A stretch of DNA of 64,000 bases from Atopobium massiliense (lineage in GTDB: Bacteria > Actinomycetota > Coriobacteriia > Coriobacteriales > Atopobiaceae): contig OPYK01000010.1 in assembly GCA_900343135.1 (NCBI GenBank), positions 1 through 64,000 on the forward strand, given 5' to 3'. Shown here in pieces: positions 18,299-27,495 of this stretch; within the stretch, counting starts at the first letter, position 1, and every line of letters starts with the position of its first letter. The notes under the pieces were generated by a model. The model did no database searches, was not told the origin of the DNA, and worked only from the letters and a program-made list of their open reading frames with translations. The translations under genes were made by a program, and so were the position numbers.

Positions 18299-19792
18299 CT
18301 AATGTTTGCTCTCTTCGCTTGCGTGCCCTACGTGGAACTGAGCGTTGCCTGCCGCGGCATCACATAGTCGCAGCGTAACGCTGGTGCCTTCGTTCACTTT
18401 GCTAACAATTTCAACGCCTGAGCCGGGCGCATAAAAACGCTCAATCCTATCGGCAACATTGCGCAGGGCAATACCTGTGCCTTGGTTGCGTGCAGCTGTT
18501 TTGCGCGGCGCACCCGTTGGCATAAACGATGTTTTTGCAGCTTTAAGGAGTTGTTGCGCCGCAACATCGCTCATTCCCAAACCGTCGTCGGTTACCGAAA
18601 GCAAGACGTCGTTATCGTCTACTGCGGCCTGAATATCAATGTGCAGCGGCATATCGTCGCGCATGGCATGGCGAACGGCGTTTTCAACAATGGGCTGCAA
18701 AATAAAGCCTGGTACCAGCATCGATTTGCAGCGTTCGTCGATGTGCTCCATTTTAATAATGCGATCTTCACCAAAGCGTGCTTTTTCAATTTGCAAATAG
18801 CGGCTTGTTTGTGTGAGCTCCTCAGAAAGCTCCACCAGTGTTTGGGAGCTTTCAAGCGTATGGCGGTAAAACGACGAAAAATCGCGCAACAGTTCACGAG
18901 CTTTTTCGGGATTGGTGCGCGTAAACGATGCAATTGTGTTGAGTGTGTTAAACAAAAAATGAGGATTTATCTGCGCTTGAAGCGCTTTAAGCTCGGCTCT
19001 GGCGGTAAGCTCCTCCTGCCTATCAAGCTCATACACCGAAAGTTGTGTGCTCAACAGTTCGGCTAAGCCGCGCACAATAGTAAGTTGCGTGTGATTAATG
19101 TCGCGGCCATGCGCGTAGTAAAGTTTAAGCGTACCAACGGGACGCTCGGCAACAATGAGGGGAGCAACAATGCCTGCTTGAAAGCCTTTATATGGTAATT
19201 TGCGCATATCATGCACACGTACGGAAGGGTGTGTGCCCGCGCTACTTGTGTTGCTCGCGGTATCAGTCGCATGAGGAGTATTGGTGTGTAGGGGAGCAAT
19301 GTGCTGTGCAATGTCGCGCGTCCACTCTTCTTGATTGGCAATAGTAAACGTTTGCACTCGTTTGCTTTCGAGCACGTGCGCAACAGCGTCGCTAATAGGT
19401 AGTCCTACCTGCGATATTGGCGTTTCGCTTCCTACATAGGCAAGCGTCGTTTCGGTGTTAGTCATGGCAATTGCACGTGCGCCGGTTTCCGAAAGCAGCA
19501 GTTGACACACGGCGTTGCAGCTTTCCTCCGAAAGTCCGTCGGCCATATGCGAAAGGGCAGCCGATGCAATACGCAAGGTGCGTTCGGTAGCTTCTGAGCG
19601 GTAGTCGTGAGGCGTAAACATACGTGCGCCGCTCCACACAATAATAAGCGCAAGGCCGCAACCAGCAATAATGGCACTTATTACATGGCTATAAATAATT
19701 GCGAGTGAGAGCATGCACAAAAACAAAACGCTGCACGCAAGTAGCACAATAAATCGGATGGTGATATATGTTTCAGTGCGACGAGTTGACAT
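18299..19792 (-). CDS. LytS-type sensor histidine kinase
   Basis: A ~497-residue kinase. Two N-terminal membrane helices (~15-65) are followed by a GAF-like sensor domain (~85-240, containing a Ser/Thr/His-rich insert), then the HisKA_7TM-independent LytS/YehU catalytic core: INPHFLFNTLN carries the phospho-accepting His, and the HATPase has the N-box QPIVENAVRHAM and G-box DDGLGM and GIALRNVADR. The short membrane part is unlike LytS itself, which has a multi-helix 5TM domain, so the signal is probably sensed by the GAF domain in the cytoplasm. The ATG at 19792 is chosen over 19807 because GAAAGGG lies upstream. Cognate regulator is the downstream LytTR gene. Confidence 0.9.
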   Translation of the reverse strand: MSTRRTETYITIRFIVLLACSVLFLCMLSLAIIYSHVISAIIAGCGLALIIVWSGARMFTPHDYRSEATERTLRIASAALSHMADGLSEESCNAVCQLLLSETGARAIAMTNTETTLAYVGSETPISQVGLPISDAVAHVLESKRVQTFTIANQEEWTRDIAQHIAPLHTNTPHATDTASNTSSAGTHPSVRVHDMRKLPYKGFQAGIVAPLIVAERPVGTLKLYYAHGRDINHTQLTIVRGLAELLSTQLSVYELDRQEELTARAELKALQAQINPHFLFNTLNTIASFTRTNPEKARELLRDFSSFYRHTLESSQTLVELSEELTQTSRYLQIEKARFGEDRIIKMEHIDERCKSMLVPGFILQPIVENAVRHAMRDDMPLHIDIQAAVDDNDVLLSVTDDGLGMSDVAAQQLLKAAKTSFMPTGAPRKTAARNQGTGIALRNVADRIERFYAPGSGVEIVSKVNEGTSVTLRLCDAAAGNAQFHVGHASEESKH

Positions 19793-19905
19793 GCGCGGCC
19801 CTTTCAAATACCTACGTCAATGCTTGTAGTGTACACGAAAGGGCGCGTATGTGCATAGATTATGTCGCGTTTTTTATGTGCGCTATGGTGTGCATAACGC
19901 TGTAA

Positions 19906-20625
19906 TTAGTTATTTTCCTGCTTAATAAAACGGTCAAAATGGCAGGCAGCTAGCACGCGATATACCTGATAACCAATGGCGTAGATAACAACACCTTCGC
20001 CAATACCGATAGTAACAACACCAAATATATACATAAACACATAGGAGTTATCGAGTGCAATGGTGGTAAATGGAATAGTGTAAAAGCCAAGACCGCTGAG
20101 CAACAGGGGCAAATATGCAGGAACGATAAGGGCGTTTGCAACAACGGGGCCGGCAAGTGCAAGCAGCGGACGATTTCTGTAGTGCCAGGTAAACCATGCA
20201 CCAAGGGCGGTGGCAAAGGAGCCAAATACAACGTCGAGCAAACCTAGTGCTCCGGCTCCGCTTACTGTGATGTTAATGATGTTGGCAAGCACGCATCCAA
20301 GCGTAAGTCCGCCAATGGCTTCGGGCATAAAAAGCGCAAGTACGCACACGGCTTCTGACACGCGGAATTGGATGGGTCCCCACGCAAGACCGCTTAATGC
20401 AAGTAGGCAAATAAGCGTAAGTGCGCAGTTGAGCGCTGCAATAAGCGCAATGCGTACCACCGTGTGCGACGTCATGTGCTGCAGCGATGCCTGCGGAGCT
20501 TGCGGTGCTTGCTGCGTTGGGTTGGAGCTGTGGGAATGTGTGGCACCTGTGCCGTTTTGGCAGCACGCAGGGGTTTTCCCAGAACCCTGCGTATGAGCAG
20601 ATGCGGCGGTTGTTGAATTGTTCAT
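19906..20625 (-). CDS. queT: QueT-family transporter (ECF S component, queuosine precursor)
   Basis: A 239-residue integral membrane protein. After a ~50-residue low-complexity N-terminus (Ser/Thr/Gln/Ala, with a CC pair) come six predicted membrane helices. IALIAALNCALTLICLL, IQFRVSEAVCVLALFMPEAIGGL and GCVLANIINITVSG match the QueT family, substrate-binding subunits thought to import queuosine precursors through a shared energy-coupling-factor module. The start at 20625 follows AAGGAGG by eight bases. No ECF ATPase or T component is in the window. QueT genes are often under a preQ1 riboswitch; I looked upstream and found only GGG-TAATAAAA-CCC before the ribosome site, which does not fit the consensus. 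Confidence 0.85.
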   Translation of the reverse strand: MNNSTTAASAHTQGSGKTPACCQNGTGATHSHSSNPTQQAPQAPQASLQHMTSHTVVRIALIAALNCALTLICLLALSGLAWGPIQFRVSEAVCVLALFMPEAIGGLTLGCVLANIINITVSGAGALGLLDVVFGSFATALGAWFTWHYRNRPLLALAGPVVANALIVPAYLPLLLSGLGFYTIPFTTIALDNSYVFMYIFGVVTIGIGEGVVIYAIGYQVYRVLAACHFDRFIKQENN

Positions 20626-21076
20626 CAACACAACCTCCTTTAATTGGGTTTTATTACCCGTTTATTGTAAATGGAGATATGTGATATGTGTGCGCGCGCG
20701 CCGTGTACGTAAAAACTACGTAATTTTGCGCGCGTGGGGATGAGTATGCAAAAACCTGCAGATACGGCGCCCGTACGACGCCCGCGCGATGGAGTTGCAC
20801 CGCGTGTGCACATAAGCTGCGGCCGCGTGTGCACGTGCTGCTGCGTATGCATGTGGTTGCACATACAGCGCATAACCGTGGCAAATATTGCATAAAATGG
20901 GGAGGTGCATACTATATAGTTTATGCCTCGCATGAGCCATGTAATGTTTACTTAGTGCAGATAGTAGTAGCTCTACTTGCGCGAACATTCAACGGCGTTA
21001 TCATGTACTATCACGTTATAGGCGGTAGTATATACTGTAAATATGTCGCTGTTTTATGCAAATGAAAGTGAGTAGC
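20626..21076. other. Divergent spacer queT / yitT
   Basis: About 450 bases without a gene. 20690-20880 is rich in alternating CG/TG steps (TGTGCGCGCGCGCC, GTGTGCACGTGC) and small palindromes such as TACGTAaaaacTACGTA (20706-20721). 20900-21060 is more AT-rich and carries the likely yitT promoter (TATATACTGTAAATATG near 21030-21046), though no clear hexamer pair stands out. Confidence 0.45.
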
Positions 21077-21994
21077 ATGGAAGCCATTCAAGATCGTCTT
21101 GATAAACACGAGGTTGAGATTGGTAATCGCGCCGCAGAAAAGCGCGACCACCCAGGAAAGCGTAAGTTTTTCATTATTCTCAACATTGGGCTCTTTATAA
21201 ACGCGCTTGGCATCATGTGCTTTAAAGCGCCCAATCATTTTGCAATGGGCGGCACGTCGGGCATGTCAATTATTTTGGCAAATTTGTTCCCGCAGCTTCA
21301 TTTAAGTGCCTTTATTTGGTTTTTTAACATTCTCCTTGTTGTTTTAGGCCTTATTTTTCTCGATAAAAAAACGGTGGGTTGGTCGGTGTATTCGTCCATC
21401 GCGCTTTCGGTGTATGTAACGCTGCTTGAGTATGCGTTTCCAATGACGCAGCCACTTACCAACGATACCCTGCTTGAGCTGGCGTTTGCTGTGCTTTTAC
21501 CTGCAACAGGAAGCGCCATTGCGTTTAACATTGGCGCATCTACTGGCGGCACCGATATTTTGGCTATGATTCTCAAAAAGTATACCGCGGTCGAAATTGG
21601 TAAAGCATTAATGCTGGTAGACGCTATTATCGTTGCTGTTTCGGCGTGGCTTTTTGGTCCGCGCATTGGTCTTTATTGTATCTTGGGTCACATTTGCAAG
21701 GCGTTTGTGGTAGATACGGTTATCGAATCGGTAAGCGTGCGTAAAGTGTGCACGATTATTAGTAAACGTCCTGATGACGTGCTTGAATTTTTGGTAAAGG
21801 AGCTGCACCGTACTGCCACCGTGCGCAACGAGTTTGGCGGTTTTTCGGGTGAGCCTGAAGTTGAACTGGTGAGCGTGCTTACGCGCCGTGAAGCTGCCCG
21901 TCTAATGCTCTACCTGCGTCGCAACGATCCCGAAGCATTTACTACCATTGTAAATAGCACCGAAATCGTTGGTCGTGGCTTTAAGGGCTTTTAG
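21077..21994 (+). CDS. YitT/DUF2179-family membrane protein
   Basis: A ~305-residue protein: hydrophilic N-terminus, five membrane segments (~35-205; FKAPNHFAMGGTSGMSIIL, NIGASTGGTDILAMIL are hallmark YitT sequences) and a C-terminal soluble DUF2179 domain (~215-300; VSVLTRREAARLMLYLRRNDPEAF). The family is widespread in Firmicutes and Actinomycetota; the function is not established. Start: the ATG at 21077 has GAAAGTGAG upstream; ATGs at 21056 and 21062 are possible alternatives. The TAG stop overlaps the TAA of the convergent PAP2 gene. Confidence 0.85.
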   Translation: MEAIQDRLDKHEVEIGNRAAEKRDHPGKRKFFIILNIGLFINALGIMCFKAPNHFAMGGTSGMSIILANLFPQLHLSAFIWFFNILLVVLGLIFLDKKTVGWSVYSSIALSVYVTLLEYAFPMTQPLTNDTLLELAFAVLLPATGSAIAFNIGASTGGTDILAMILKKYTAVEIGKALMLVDAIIVAVSAWLFGPRIGLYCILGHICKAFVVDTVIESVSVRKVCTIISKRPDDVLEFLVKELHRTATVRNEFGGFSGEPEVELVSVLTRREAARLMLYLRRNDPEAFTTIVNSTEIVGRGFKGF

Positions 21995-22740
21995 TTACGA
22001 GCTTTTACATCTGGTGTCCGTGCAGCCTTTTTTGCGTGCTTTGCTGGCGTATGCGCCGCGCCAAGCTCTTTTTCGAGCATAAAGAGGGGTGCAATTATTT
22101 TGGTGTACACCGCCAGCCAGGCAAGCGATACACAAAAGCCGGCAATAACGTCGGAAGCATAGTGAACGCCCAGGTAAATGCGGCTCAGACCAACGGCGCC
22201 GATGCAGAGCGAAAACCCAATGGTGCACAAATACTTTACAAAGGCATCTTTTTCGTAGCGCCACACCATCCACACCAACAAGCCATAAAATGCCATCGCT
22301 ATCATTGAATGCCCTGATGGAAAGCTATATCCTGTTTCGCTAATGAGGCGAAAGCCTTCGGGGCGCGGTCTGTGCACGAGCTCTTTGAGCAGCAGATTAA
22401 GCACACACACAAGTGCAAGATTTACCGCCGCGCAGGCACCGGGTCGTTTGCCGGGCGCAAAGGCTTCAACGGCAAGAAGCATAATCACGAGCACAACAGG
22501 AAGGGCAAGCTCGGATATTGATTGCATGATAGGCGTAAGCCATGCCTGCCGCATGTGCACAACTACCAGCACATACGCCGAGTTATCGAGCGCGAGTACC
22601 TCGCCTGCGTGCACGTGTTTAAGAAGCGAGAGAAATAAAATTGTCGCCGCAAATCCAAGAATAATGAGGACGTTGTTACACGCATGCACGTAGAGCATGT
22701 GAAGGGCGCGCCGTATGCTATGAGCAAGCGAGAATTTCAT
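21991..22740 (-). CDS. PAP2-family phosphatase
   Basis: A 249-residue membrane phosphatase. The three PAP2 motifs are all present: KELVHRPRP, SFPSGHS and SRIYLGVHYASDVIAG, set among about six membrane helices. Such enzymes dephosphorylate lipid phosphates (phosphatidate, undecaprenyl or phosphatidylglycerol phosphate); which one is unclear. The C-terminal ~25 residues are basic. The ATG at 22740 is favoured, with CGAAAG upstream; a longer frame opens at 22791. The gene ends in a 4-base overlap with the convergent YitT stop. Confidence 0.88.
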   Translation of the reverse strand: MKFSLAHSIRRALHMLYVHACNNVLIILGFAATILFLSLLKHVHAGEVLALDNSAYVLVVVHMRQAWLTPIMQSISELALPVVLVIMLLAVEAFAPGKRPGACAAVNLALVCVLNLLLKELVHRPRPEGFRLISETGYSFPSGHSMIAMAFYGLLVWMVWRYEKDAFVKYLCTIGFSLCIGAVGLSRIYLGVHYASDVIAGFCVSLAWLAVYTKIIAPLFMLEKELGAAHTPAKHAKKAARTPDVKARN

Positions 22741-23120
22741 ATGGTGTCTTTCGTGTGGAGCTGCTGCCAATGAGGATGCAACAGGCTGCATCTGCTAAAA
22801 CTGCTCACGCATGGTACAACTGGTATACCAGCTCAGGTGCTACAGATGCCTGCAGCGACTGGCAATTAGTGCGTGTGCCTGCGGTTTTGTGCAGGCTTGT
22901 GCGCGAGCATGTGTGTGATCAGTATACTACAGCGTCTGCATATAAAACACGCGTGTAACCTAAAGAAATCGTTAGGATTCTTGCGGTTACACGCATGAGG
23001 GACGCATGAGAGCATGTGCTTAGGCTGCCTAGGCTGAGCATTCAATGGCAAAATCATGGCGCGATGCGCCTGCGGCCTCGTATGAACCAACCTATGGCTG
23101 AGTTGTGACCTACTTGCAGC
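22741..23120. other. Spacer between PAP2 and trxA
   Basis: About 380 bases, no gene seen. It contains the 12-bp palindrome CTGGTATACCAG near 22819-22830, in the promoter region of the PAP2 gene, and the hairpin at 22951-22994 listed separately. Confidence 0.5.
22941..22994 (-). terminator. Probable terminator of trxA
   Basis: GCGTGTAACC at 22951-22960 is perfectly complementary to GGTTACACGC at 22985-22994; the loop can itself fold (CCTAA/TTAGG). On the minus strand the stem is followed by GTGTTTTATAT. It lies 127 bases after the thioredoxin stop. Confidence 0.55.
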
Positions 23121-23438
23121 TTAGAGATGTGCGTTAATCTCGGCAACAAGCTCGTCTTTTGGCATATTGCCTACGAGAGAATGCACTACTTCGCCATTCT
23201 TAAACAGCATAACCGTAGGAATAGAAACAATTTGAAAACGCTGTGCGAGCTCGGGCTCTTCGTCTACATTGCATTTGTATACTGCAAGGCTATTGCTCAT
23301 TTCGTCGCTAATTTCTTCGATAACCGGGCCGAGCGCACGGCAGGGACCGCACCAGGTTGCCCAAAAATCAACAAGAACGGGCAGGTCGGAGCTGGTAATA
23401 ATGGAATCAAAATCGGAAGACGTAATTGCCTGTGCCAT
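23121..23438 (-). CDS. trxA: Thioredoxin
   Basis: A 105-residue single-domain thioredoxin with the redox site WCGPC in FWATWCGPCRALGPV, the conserved Asp in VDFW, the cis-proline region IPTVMLFKNGE and usual length. It acts as a cytosolic protein disulfide reductant. CAAGGAG lies upstream of the ATG. It is transcribed alone; a hairpin ~130 bases downstream probably ends the message. No thioredoxin reductase is in the window. Confidence 0.97.
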   Translation of the reverse strand: MAQAITSSDFDSIITSSDLPVLVDFWATWCGPCRALGPVIEEISDEMSNSLAVYKCNVDEEPELAQRFQIVSIPTVMLFKNGEVVHSLVGNMPKDELVAEINAHL

Positions 23439-23883
23439 AAAAACTCCTTGTTACATGTACTTACGTACGGTTTACTTGCGTTGTACTTGGCTTATACCCC
23501 ATTTCCTCGTGGTATTTCAGCGACGTGTGCCAAAATAATGGAAATATGTGCATACCATGCGCCCGCATGCCCATGAGGAAGCCGAAACGCTCTTGCTAAA
23601 CCCTTTATGCTCGGAATACACGTGCATGTGCATGCGGTATAGGGGTAGTGTAGCGCGTTTGTAACCGTTTGCGCAATATGCGTACGCTGCACATATGTAC
23701 CAGCCCGCGCGCGCAGCACCTGTGCGGCGTTTATTGCATGCTGGCGGGTGTATTGCGTGGTTGAGATTATAATGGATGCACGGAGTTGTGTTTGCAACTC
23801 AACACAACAATACCCATGGAGTTATGGGATGGCTTTTTGGGTGGCTTTAGATACCGTTTTAACGCGTAAGGAAGGTGTCGTGC
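23439..23883. other. Divergent spacer trxA / unknown gene
   Basis: About 445 bases. Much of 23560-23760 is GTGCGC/GCATGT-type alternating sequence. A good -10 hexamer TATAAT lies near 23769-23774 on the plus strand (GAGATTATAATGGATGC) without a convincing -35. Nothing else is recognised. Confidence 0.45.
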
Positions 23884-24468
23884 ATGACAACGCTTACAGA
23901 TGCGCAGGTAGGTGGGGCAGTAACGCCGCTAGCCTCTGCAACACCAGCAACTTCTGCAACACCCCAAACTCCCAAAACTTCTGCACAGCGAGCGGCGGAT
24001 ATGCGTGCTTCAGGTGTTTCGGCAGCGTGCGTGCGCAAAACCACAGCCGAGCTTACGGCATGTATAAATGCAGGTATTGCGGTATACGAAAACGGCCTGG
24101 CGTCGTTTGTGGTGTTGCAAACCAGTGCACCTTCGGCTGAGCAAACCCACGCATTTCGCGCGGCAGCTATCGCGCTTGGTTATGCGCCCGACAACCTGTG
24201 CGTGCTTGTTGCCCCGGCCGATGTTTTGCCTGGTACTATGCGTCAAGCCATTGCAAGTATAAGCCCCATGGAGCTTGTTGCTGCCGATGCTGCAGCTGCC
24301 GAGCTGGTGCGCGCTGCATTTGAGCTTTCAAGCCCACTTTCTTACAATTGCGCACTTGAGGTGTTTGGAATACGTGTTGTTGCGTTTGAGCATTTTGGTG
24401 AAGACATGCACGATGCCGCTGCCAAAAAGCGCAATTGGCTGGCATTAAAAGGTCTTTCTTGCAGGTAG
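23884..24468 (+). CDS. Unknown protein
   Basis: A 194-residue protein that I do not recognise. The first ~35 residues are low-complexity (Ala/Thr/Pro). The remainder looks like a folded alpha/beta domain with an Ala-rich helical middle; notable stretches are GIAVYENGLASFVVLQ, IALGYAPDNLCVLVAPADVLPG and LSYNCALEVFGIRVVAFEHFGEDM. No membrane segment, signal peptide or catalytic motif is evident. AAGGAAGG lies eight bases before the ATG at 23884, supporting a real gene. It stands alone between trxA (opposite strand) and pgi. Confidence 0.7.
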   Translation: MTTLTDAQVGGAVTPLASATPATSATPQTPKTSAQRAADMRASGVSAACVRKTTAELTACINAGIAVYENGLASFVVLQTSAPSAEQTHAFRAAAIALGYAPDNLCVLVAPADVLPGTMRQAIASISPMELVAADAAAAELVRAAFELSSPLSYNCALEVFGIRVVAFEHFGEDMHDAAAKKRNWLALKGLSCR

Positions 24469-24705
24469 ATGGCTTGCAGCGGGTTCGCGCCAGCCGTACA
24501 CCGCATGTATAAAACCGCATACAATATGCAGCCGTTGTGCCTTTCTTTGCTGCGCCTAAAATTATCCGCTTGTGTAAACGTTTGTGCGCTACACTTAGAA
24601 ACTAGTGAAATGAGTGCAATGAGCGTGTTTCAAAAACGTCTATTTGTGTATAACGTGTCCTACATTTCCATACGATTGTAATGAAATTGCAGCAAAGGAG
24701 TGCAT

Positions 24706-26430
24706 ATGCCATTTCCACCAGAACCAACAGTTAGACCTACCGATCCAACTCAAACAAATGCGTGGAAGAAGCTATCAGACCACTACAACACATTAAAAAC
24801 CGCAGGTATATCTATGCGCGACTGGTTTGCACAAGACCCTTCGCGTGTACAGGAATTTACATTTACGGTTGGCGATCTGCATATCGATCTTTCAAAAAAT
24901 ATTATTACTTCAACCACCAAAAATTTGCTTTTTGAACTTGCACGTGAGCTTCATATTGACGAGCGCAAAAAGGCAATGTTTGCAGGTGAACACATTAATA
25001 CCACCGAAGATCGTGCGGTATTGCACACGGCGCTTCGTCGCCCCATGGAGGACGAAGGCAAGCTTATTGTTGATGGCCAGGACTGCGTAAAAGACGTGCG
25101 CTACGAGCTTAACCGCATGTATGCATTTGCTGAGCGCGTGCGCCTTGGTCAGTGGACGGGCGTAAGCGGCAAGGCTATTACCGACATTGTGTCGATTGGT
25201 ATTGGCGGCAGCGATTTGAGCCCGGTTATGGTGTACGAAGCGCTTAAGCCCTACGTACAAGAGGGCCTGCGCGTTCACTATGTATCCAATATCGACCCGT
25301 GCGATATGTACGAAAAAACGCACAGATTAAACCCCGAAACCACGCTGGTTATTGTTGTATCAAAAACGTTTACGACGCTCGAAACCATGACAAACGCTCG
25401 TGTTGCGCGCACGTGGCTGCTCGACGCCCTTCGCAAACAGGGCGCGATTACCACTAAAGACGATGAAGCGCGCGCGATTGCACACCACTTTGTTGCCGTG
25501 TCTACCAATCTTGAGCTGGTGCAGCAGTTTGGTATTTCGCCCGACTGCACGTTTGGTTTTTGGAATTGGGTAGGCGGCCGTTATTCGGTGGATTCTGCCG
25601 TTGGTTTGTCGCTTATGATTGCTTGCGGTGTTCAGGCGTTTGAGGAGTTCTTGCACGGTTTTCATGCTGTTGATGAGTACTTTTACTCAACACCACTCGA
25701 AGAAAACGCCATCATGCTCATGGGCTTGCTTAACGTGTGGTACACCAATTTCTTTGGTGCATCGTCGCATGCGGTATTGCCTTACAGCCAGTATCTCCAT
25801 CGTTTTGCTGCGTATTTGCAGCAGCTCACCATGGAGTCAAACGGTAAATCTACTCGTTGGGATGGCACGCCTGTTACCTGCAACACGGGTGAGATTTTTT
25901 GGGGCGAGGCTGGTACCAATGGTCAGCACGCGTTCTATCAGCTCATTCACCAGGGCACGCATCTCATTCCTGCCGATTTTATTGCGTTTGCCAATACCGC
26001 TCATGCAACACAAGATGGCAATCAAGACATTCACGAGCTGTTTTTGGCTAACTTCCTTGCGCAGACAAAGGCGCTTGCGTTTGGTAAAACGGCTGATGAG
26101 GTTCGTGCAGAAGGCACGCCTGAGTGGATGGTTCCTGCCCGCGTGTTTAGCGGCAACAAGCCAACTACCTCTATTTTTGGCAAGGAGCTTAACGCGTTTA
26201 GCGTAGGCGAGCTTATCGCACTGTACGAACACATTGTGTTTGTAGAGGGTAGCGTATGGGGCATCGATTCGTTTGACCAATGGGGCGTTGAGCTTGGCAA
26301 ACAGCTTGCAAAACAGATTGTTCCTGCGTTCCACGACAAAGATGCGCTCAGCAAACAAGACGCATCCACGCAGAGTCTCCTTGCGTTTTACCATTCGTGC
26401 AGGAGCTATGCTCATACCATGCAAAAGTAG
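24706..26430 (+). CDS. pgi: Glucose-6-phosphate isomerase
   Basis: A 574-residue phosphoglucose isomerase, interconverting glucose 6-phosphate and fructose 6-phosphate. Family signatures are complete: [33 protein letters not shown], the [18 protein letters not shown] block, [25 protein letters not shown] and the C-terminal [16 protein letters not shown] with the catalytic Lys. Length matches the large bacterial/eukaryotic type. The ATG at 24706 follows AAAGGAG. It is monocistronic as far as can be seen: 240 bases precede it and the SRP RNA gene follows 55 bases later with its own -10 box. Confidence 0.97.
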   Translation: MPFPPEPTVRPTDPTQTNAWKKLSDHYNTLKTAGISMRDWFAQDPSRVQEFTFTVGDLHIDLSKNIITSTTKNLLFELARELHIDERKKAMFAGEHINTTEDRAVLHTALRRPMEDEGKLIVDGQDCVKDVRYELNRMYAFAERVRLGQWTGVSGKAITDIVSIGIGGSDLSPVMVYEALKPYVQEGLRVHYVSNIDPCDMYEKTHRLNPETTLVIVVSKTFTTLETMTNARVARTWLLDALRKQGAITTKDDEARAIAHHFVAVSTNLELVQQFGISPDCTFGFWNWVGGRYSVDSAVGLSLMIACGVQAFEEFLHGFHAVDEYFYSTPLEENAIMLMGLLNVWYTNFFGASSHAVLPYSQYLHRFAAYLQQLTMESNGKSTRWDGTPVTCNTGEIFWGEAGTNGQHAFYQLIHQGTHLIPADFIAFANTAHATQDGNQDIHELFLANFLAQTKALAFGKTADEVRAEGTPEWMVPARVFSGNKPTTSIFGKELNAFSVGELIALYEHIVFVEGSVWGIDSFDQWGVELGKQLAKQIVPAFHDKDALSKQDASTQSLLAFYHSCRSYAHTMQK

Positions 26431-26472
26431 GTTCAAGGGCACATCTGCGCGCAAAAACTGGTAAAGTTACAG

Positions 26473-26478
26473 TATAGT
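26473..26478 (+). promoter_or_regulatory. -10 element for SRP RNA
   Basis: TATAGT lies eight bases before the first base of the SRP RNA stem. No good -35 hexamer is seen at 17-bp spacing. Confidence 0.4.
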
Positions 26479-26485
26479 TGCAACA

Positions 26486-26603
26486 TGCAAGTGTGTCTGA
26501 TGGGCTCGGGCGGCACTATGTTTCGAACCTGGTCAGGGTCGGAAGACAGCAGCCATAAGATGCCTCTAGTGGGTGTCCGATCCCATCAGGCGCACTTGCA
26601 TTT
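26486..26603 (+). ncRNA. ffs: Signal recognition particle RNA (small, 4.5S type)
   Basis: The conserved helix-8 core is unmistakable: GAACCTGGTCAGG, GGAAGACAGCAGCC. The ends are complementary (TGCAAGTG...CGCACTTGCA, and CTGATGGG pairing with CCCATCAG), giving the single long hairpin of the bacterial small SRP RNA, about 115 nt, followed by a T-run (TTTTTTG) that serves as terminator. With Ffh it targets membrane proteins to SecYEG. The apical tetraloop is GGAA, as expected for Ffh binding. Confidence 0.93.
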
Positions 26604-26702
26604 TTTGTACCGATTTTATCGGGCACGTTGCTGCGTACTCGCGTACCTGCGCACCTGCGTTGCTGCGCGTGCATGTAGTGTGTATCAGATGAATGGTGGT
26701 TC

Positions 26703-27350
26703 ATGAATATCATATCGGCACTTATCGAACTAATCAAAAATCCGCGTCATGCTATTGCAGCTGCGCTTGCGGCCGGTCCCATTGCGGCATACGGTCTTGT
26801 ATTCGTTATTATTTTTGTTGAAACAGGCGTTGTATTTTTCCCCTTTTTACCAGGCGATTCGTTGCTTTTTATTTCGGGCTACTTTGCGCATAACGGCGGC
26901 TTCGATTTAATGAGCTTGCTTGCTGTTGCGTGGGCGGCAGCCATCCTGGGCGACCAGCTCAATTTTGTTATTGGCCACTATTTTGGCAGCGCGATTATTG
27001 CTTCGGGCAAAGTAAAAGCAATGTCGCCCGAGCACATTGCACATGCTGAGGCGTTTTTGGCAAAATGGGGCAAGCTTGCTATTTTTCTGGGTAGATTTTT
27101 CCCCTTTATCCGCACGTTTGTGCCGTTCATTGCGGGCGTAGGCAAGATGCATTGGCACAATTTTGTGGTATTTAACGTGCTCGGCGGCGTTGTGTGGTCG
27201 AGCGTGTTTATCCTACTTGGCTATTTCTTTGGTGGCGTTCCATACGTTCAGAACCATTTTGAGCTGCTTGTGGTGGGGATTATTGGAATTTCGGTATTAC
27301 CCATGATTGTTGGATTTATTCGCACGCAGCTTTTGGCACGCAAAAAATAG
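26703..27350 (+). CDS. DedA-family membrane protein
   Basis: A 215-residue protein with the VTT/DedA domain: FVETGVVFFPFLPGDSLLF near the N-terminus, a GDQLNFVIGHYFG segment and GRFFPFIRTFVPFIAGVGKM, plus a C-terminal pair of membrane helices. DedA proteins are implicated in undecaprenyl-phosphate or phospholipid flipping and membrane homeostasis. The ATG at 26703 has GAATGGTGG upstream, a modest ribosome site. Downstream is dnaX after 145 bases. Confidence 0.9.
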   Translation: MNIISALIELIKNPRHAIAAALAAGPIAAYGLVFVIIFVETGVVFFPFLPGDSLLFISGYFAHNGGFDLMSLLAVAWAAAILGDQLNFVIGHYFGSAIIASGKVKAMSPEHIAHAEAFLAKWGKLAIFLGRFFPFIRTFVPFIAGVGKMHWHNFVVFNVLGGVVWSSVFILLGYFFGGVPYVQNHFELLVVGIIGISVLPMIVGFIRTQLLARKK

Positions 27351-27495
27351 CTGGTAACATGGCTAAACCATGCGCGCATATGCCTGCGTGTGCGCACCTG
27401 CGTGTGCGCGTTGTGCCATGTGATAGAAAAGCAAGCCATTATGCGCCGGTCGTAGCACAGATGGTTGTGCACATGAGGTAGAGGGTGATGGTGTT

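Noticed and set aside
20640-20670. preQ1 riboswitch before queT
   Set aside because: Only a GGG-TAATAAAA-CCC mini-hairpin precedes the ribosome site; the conserved loop and A-rich tail of preQ1-I do not match.
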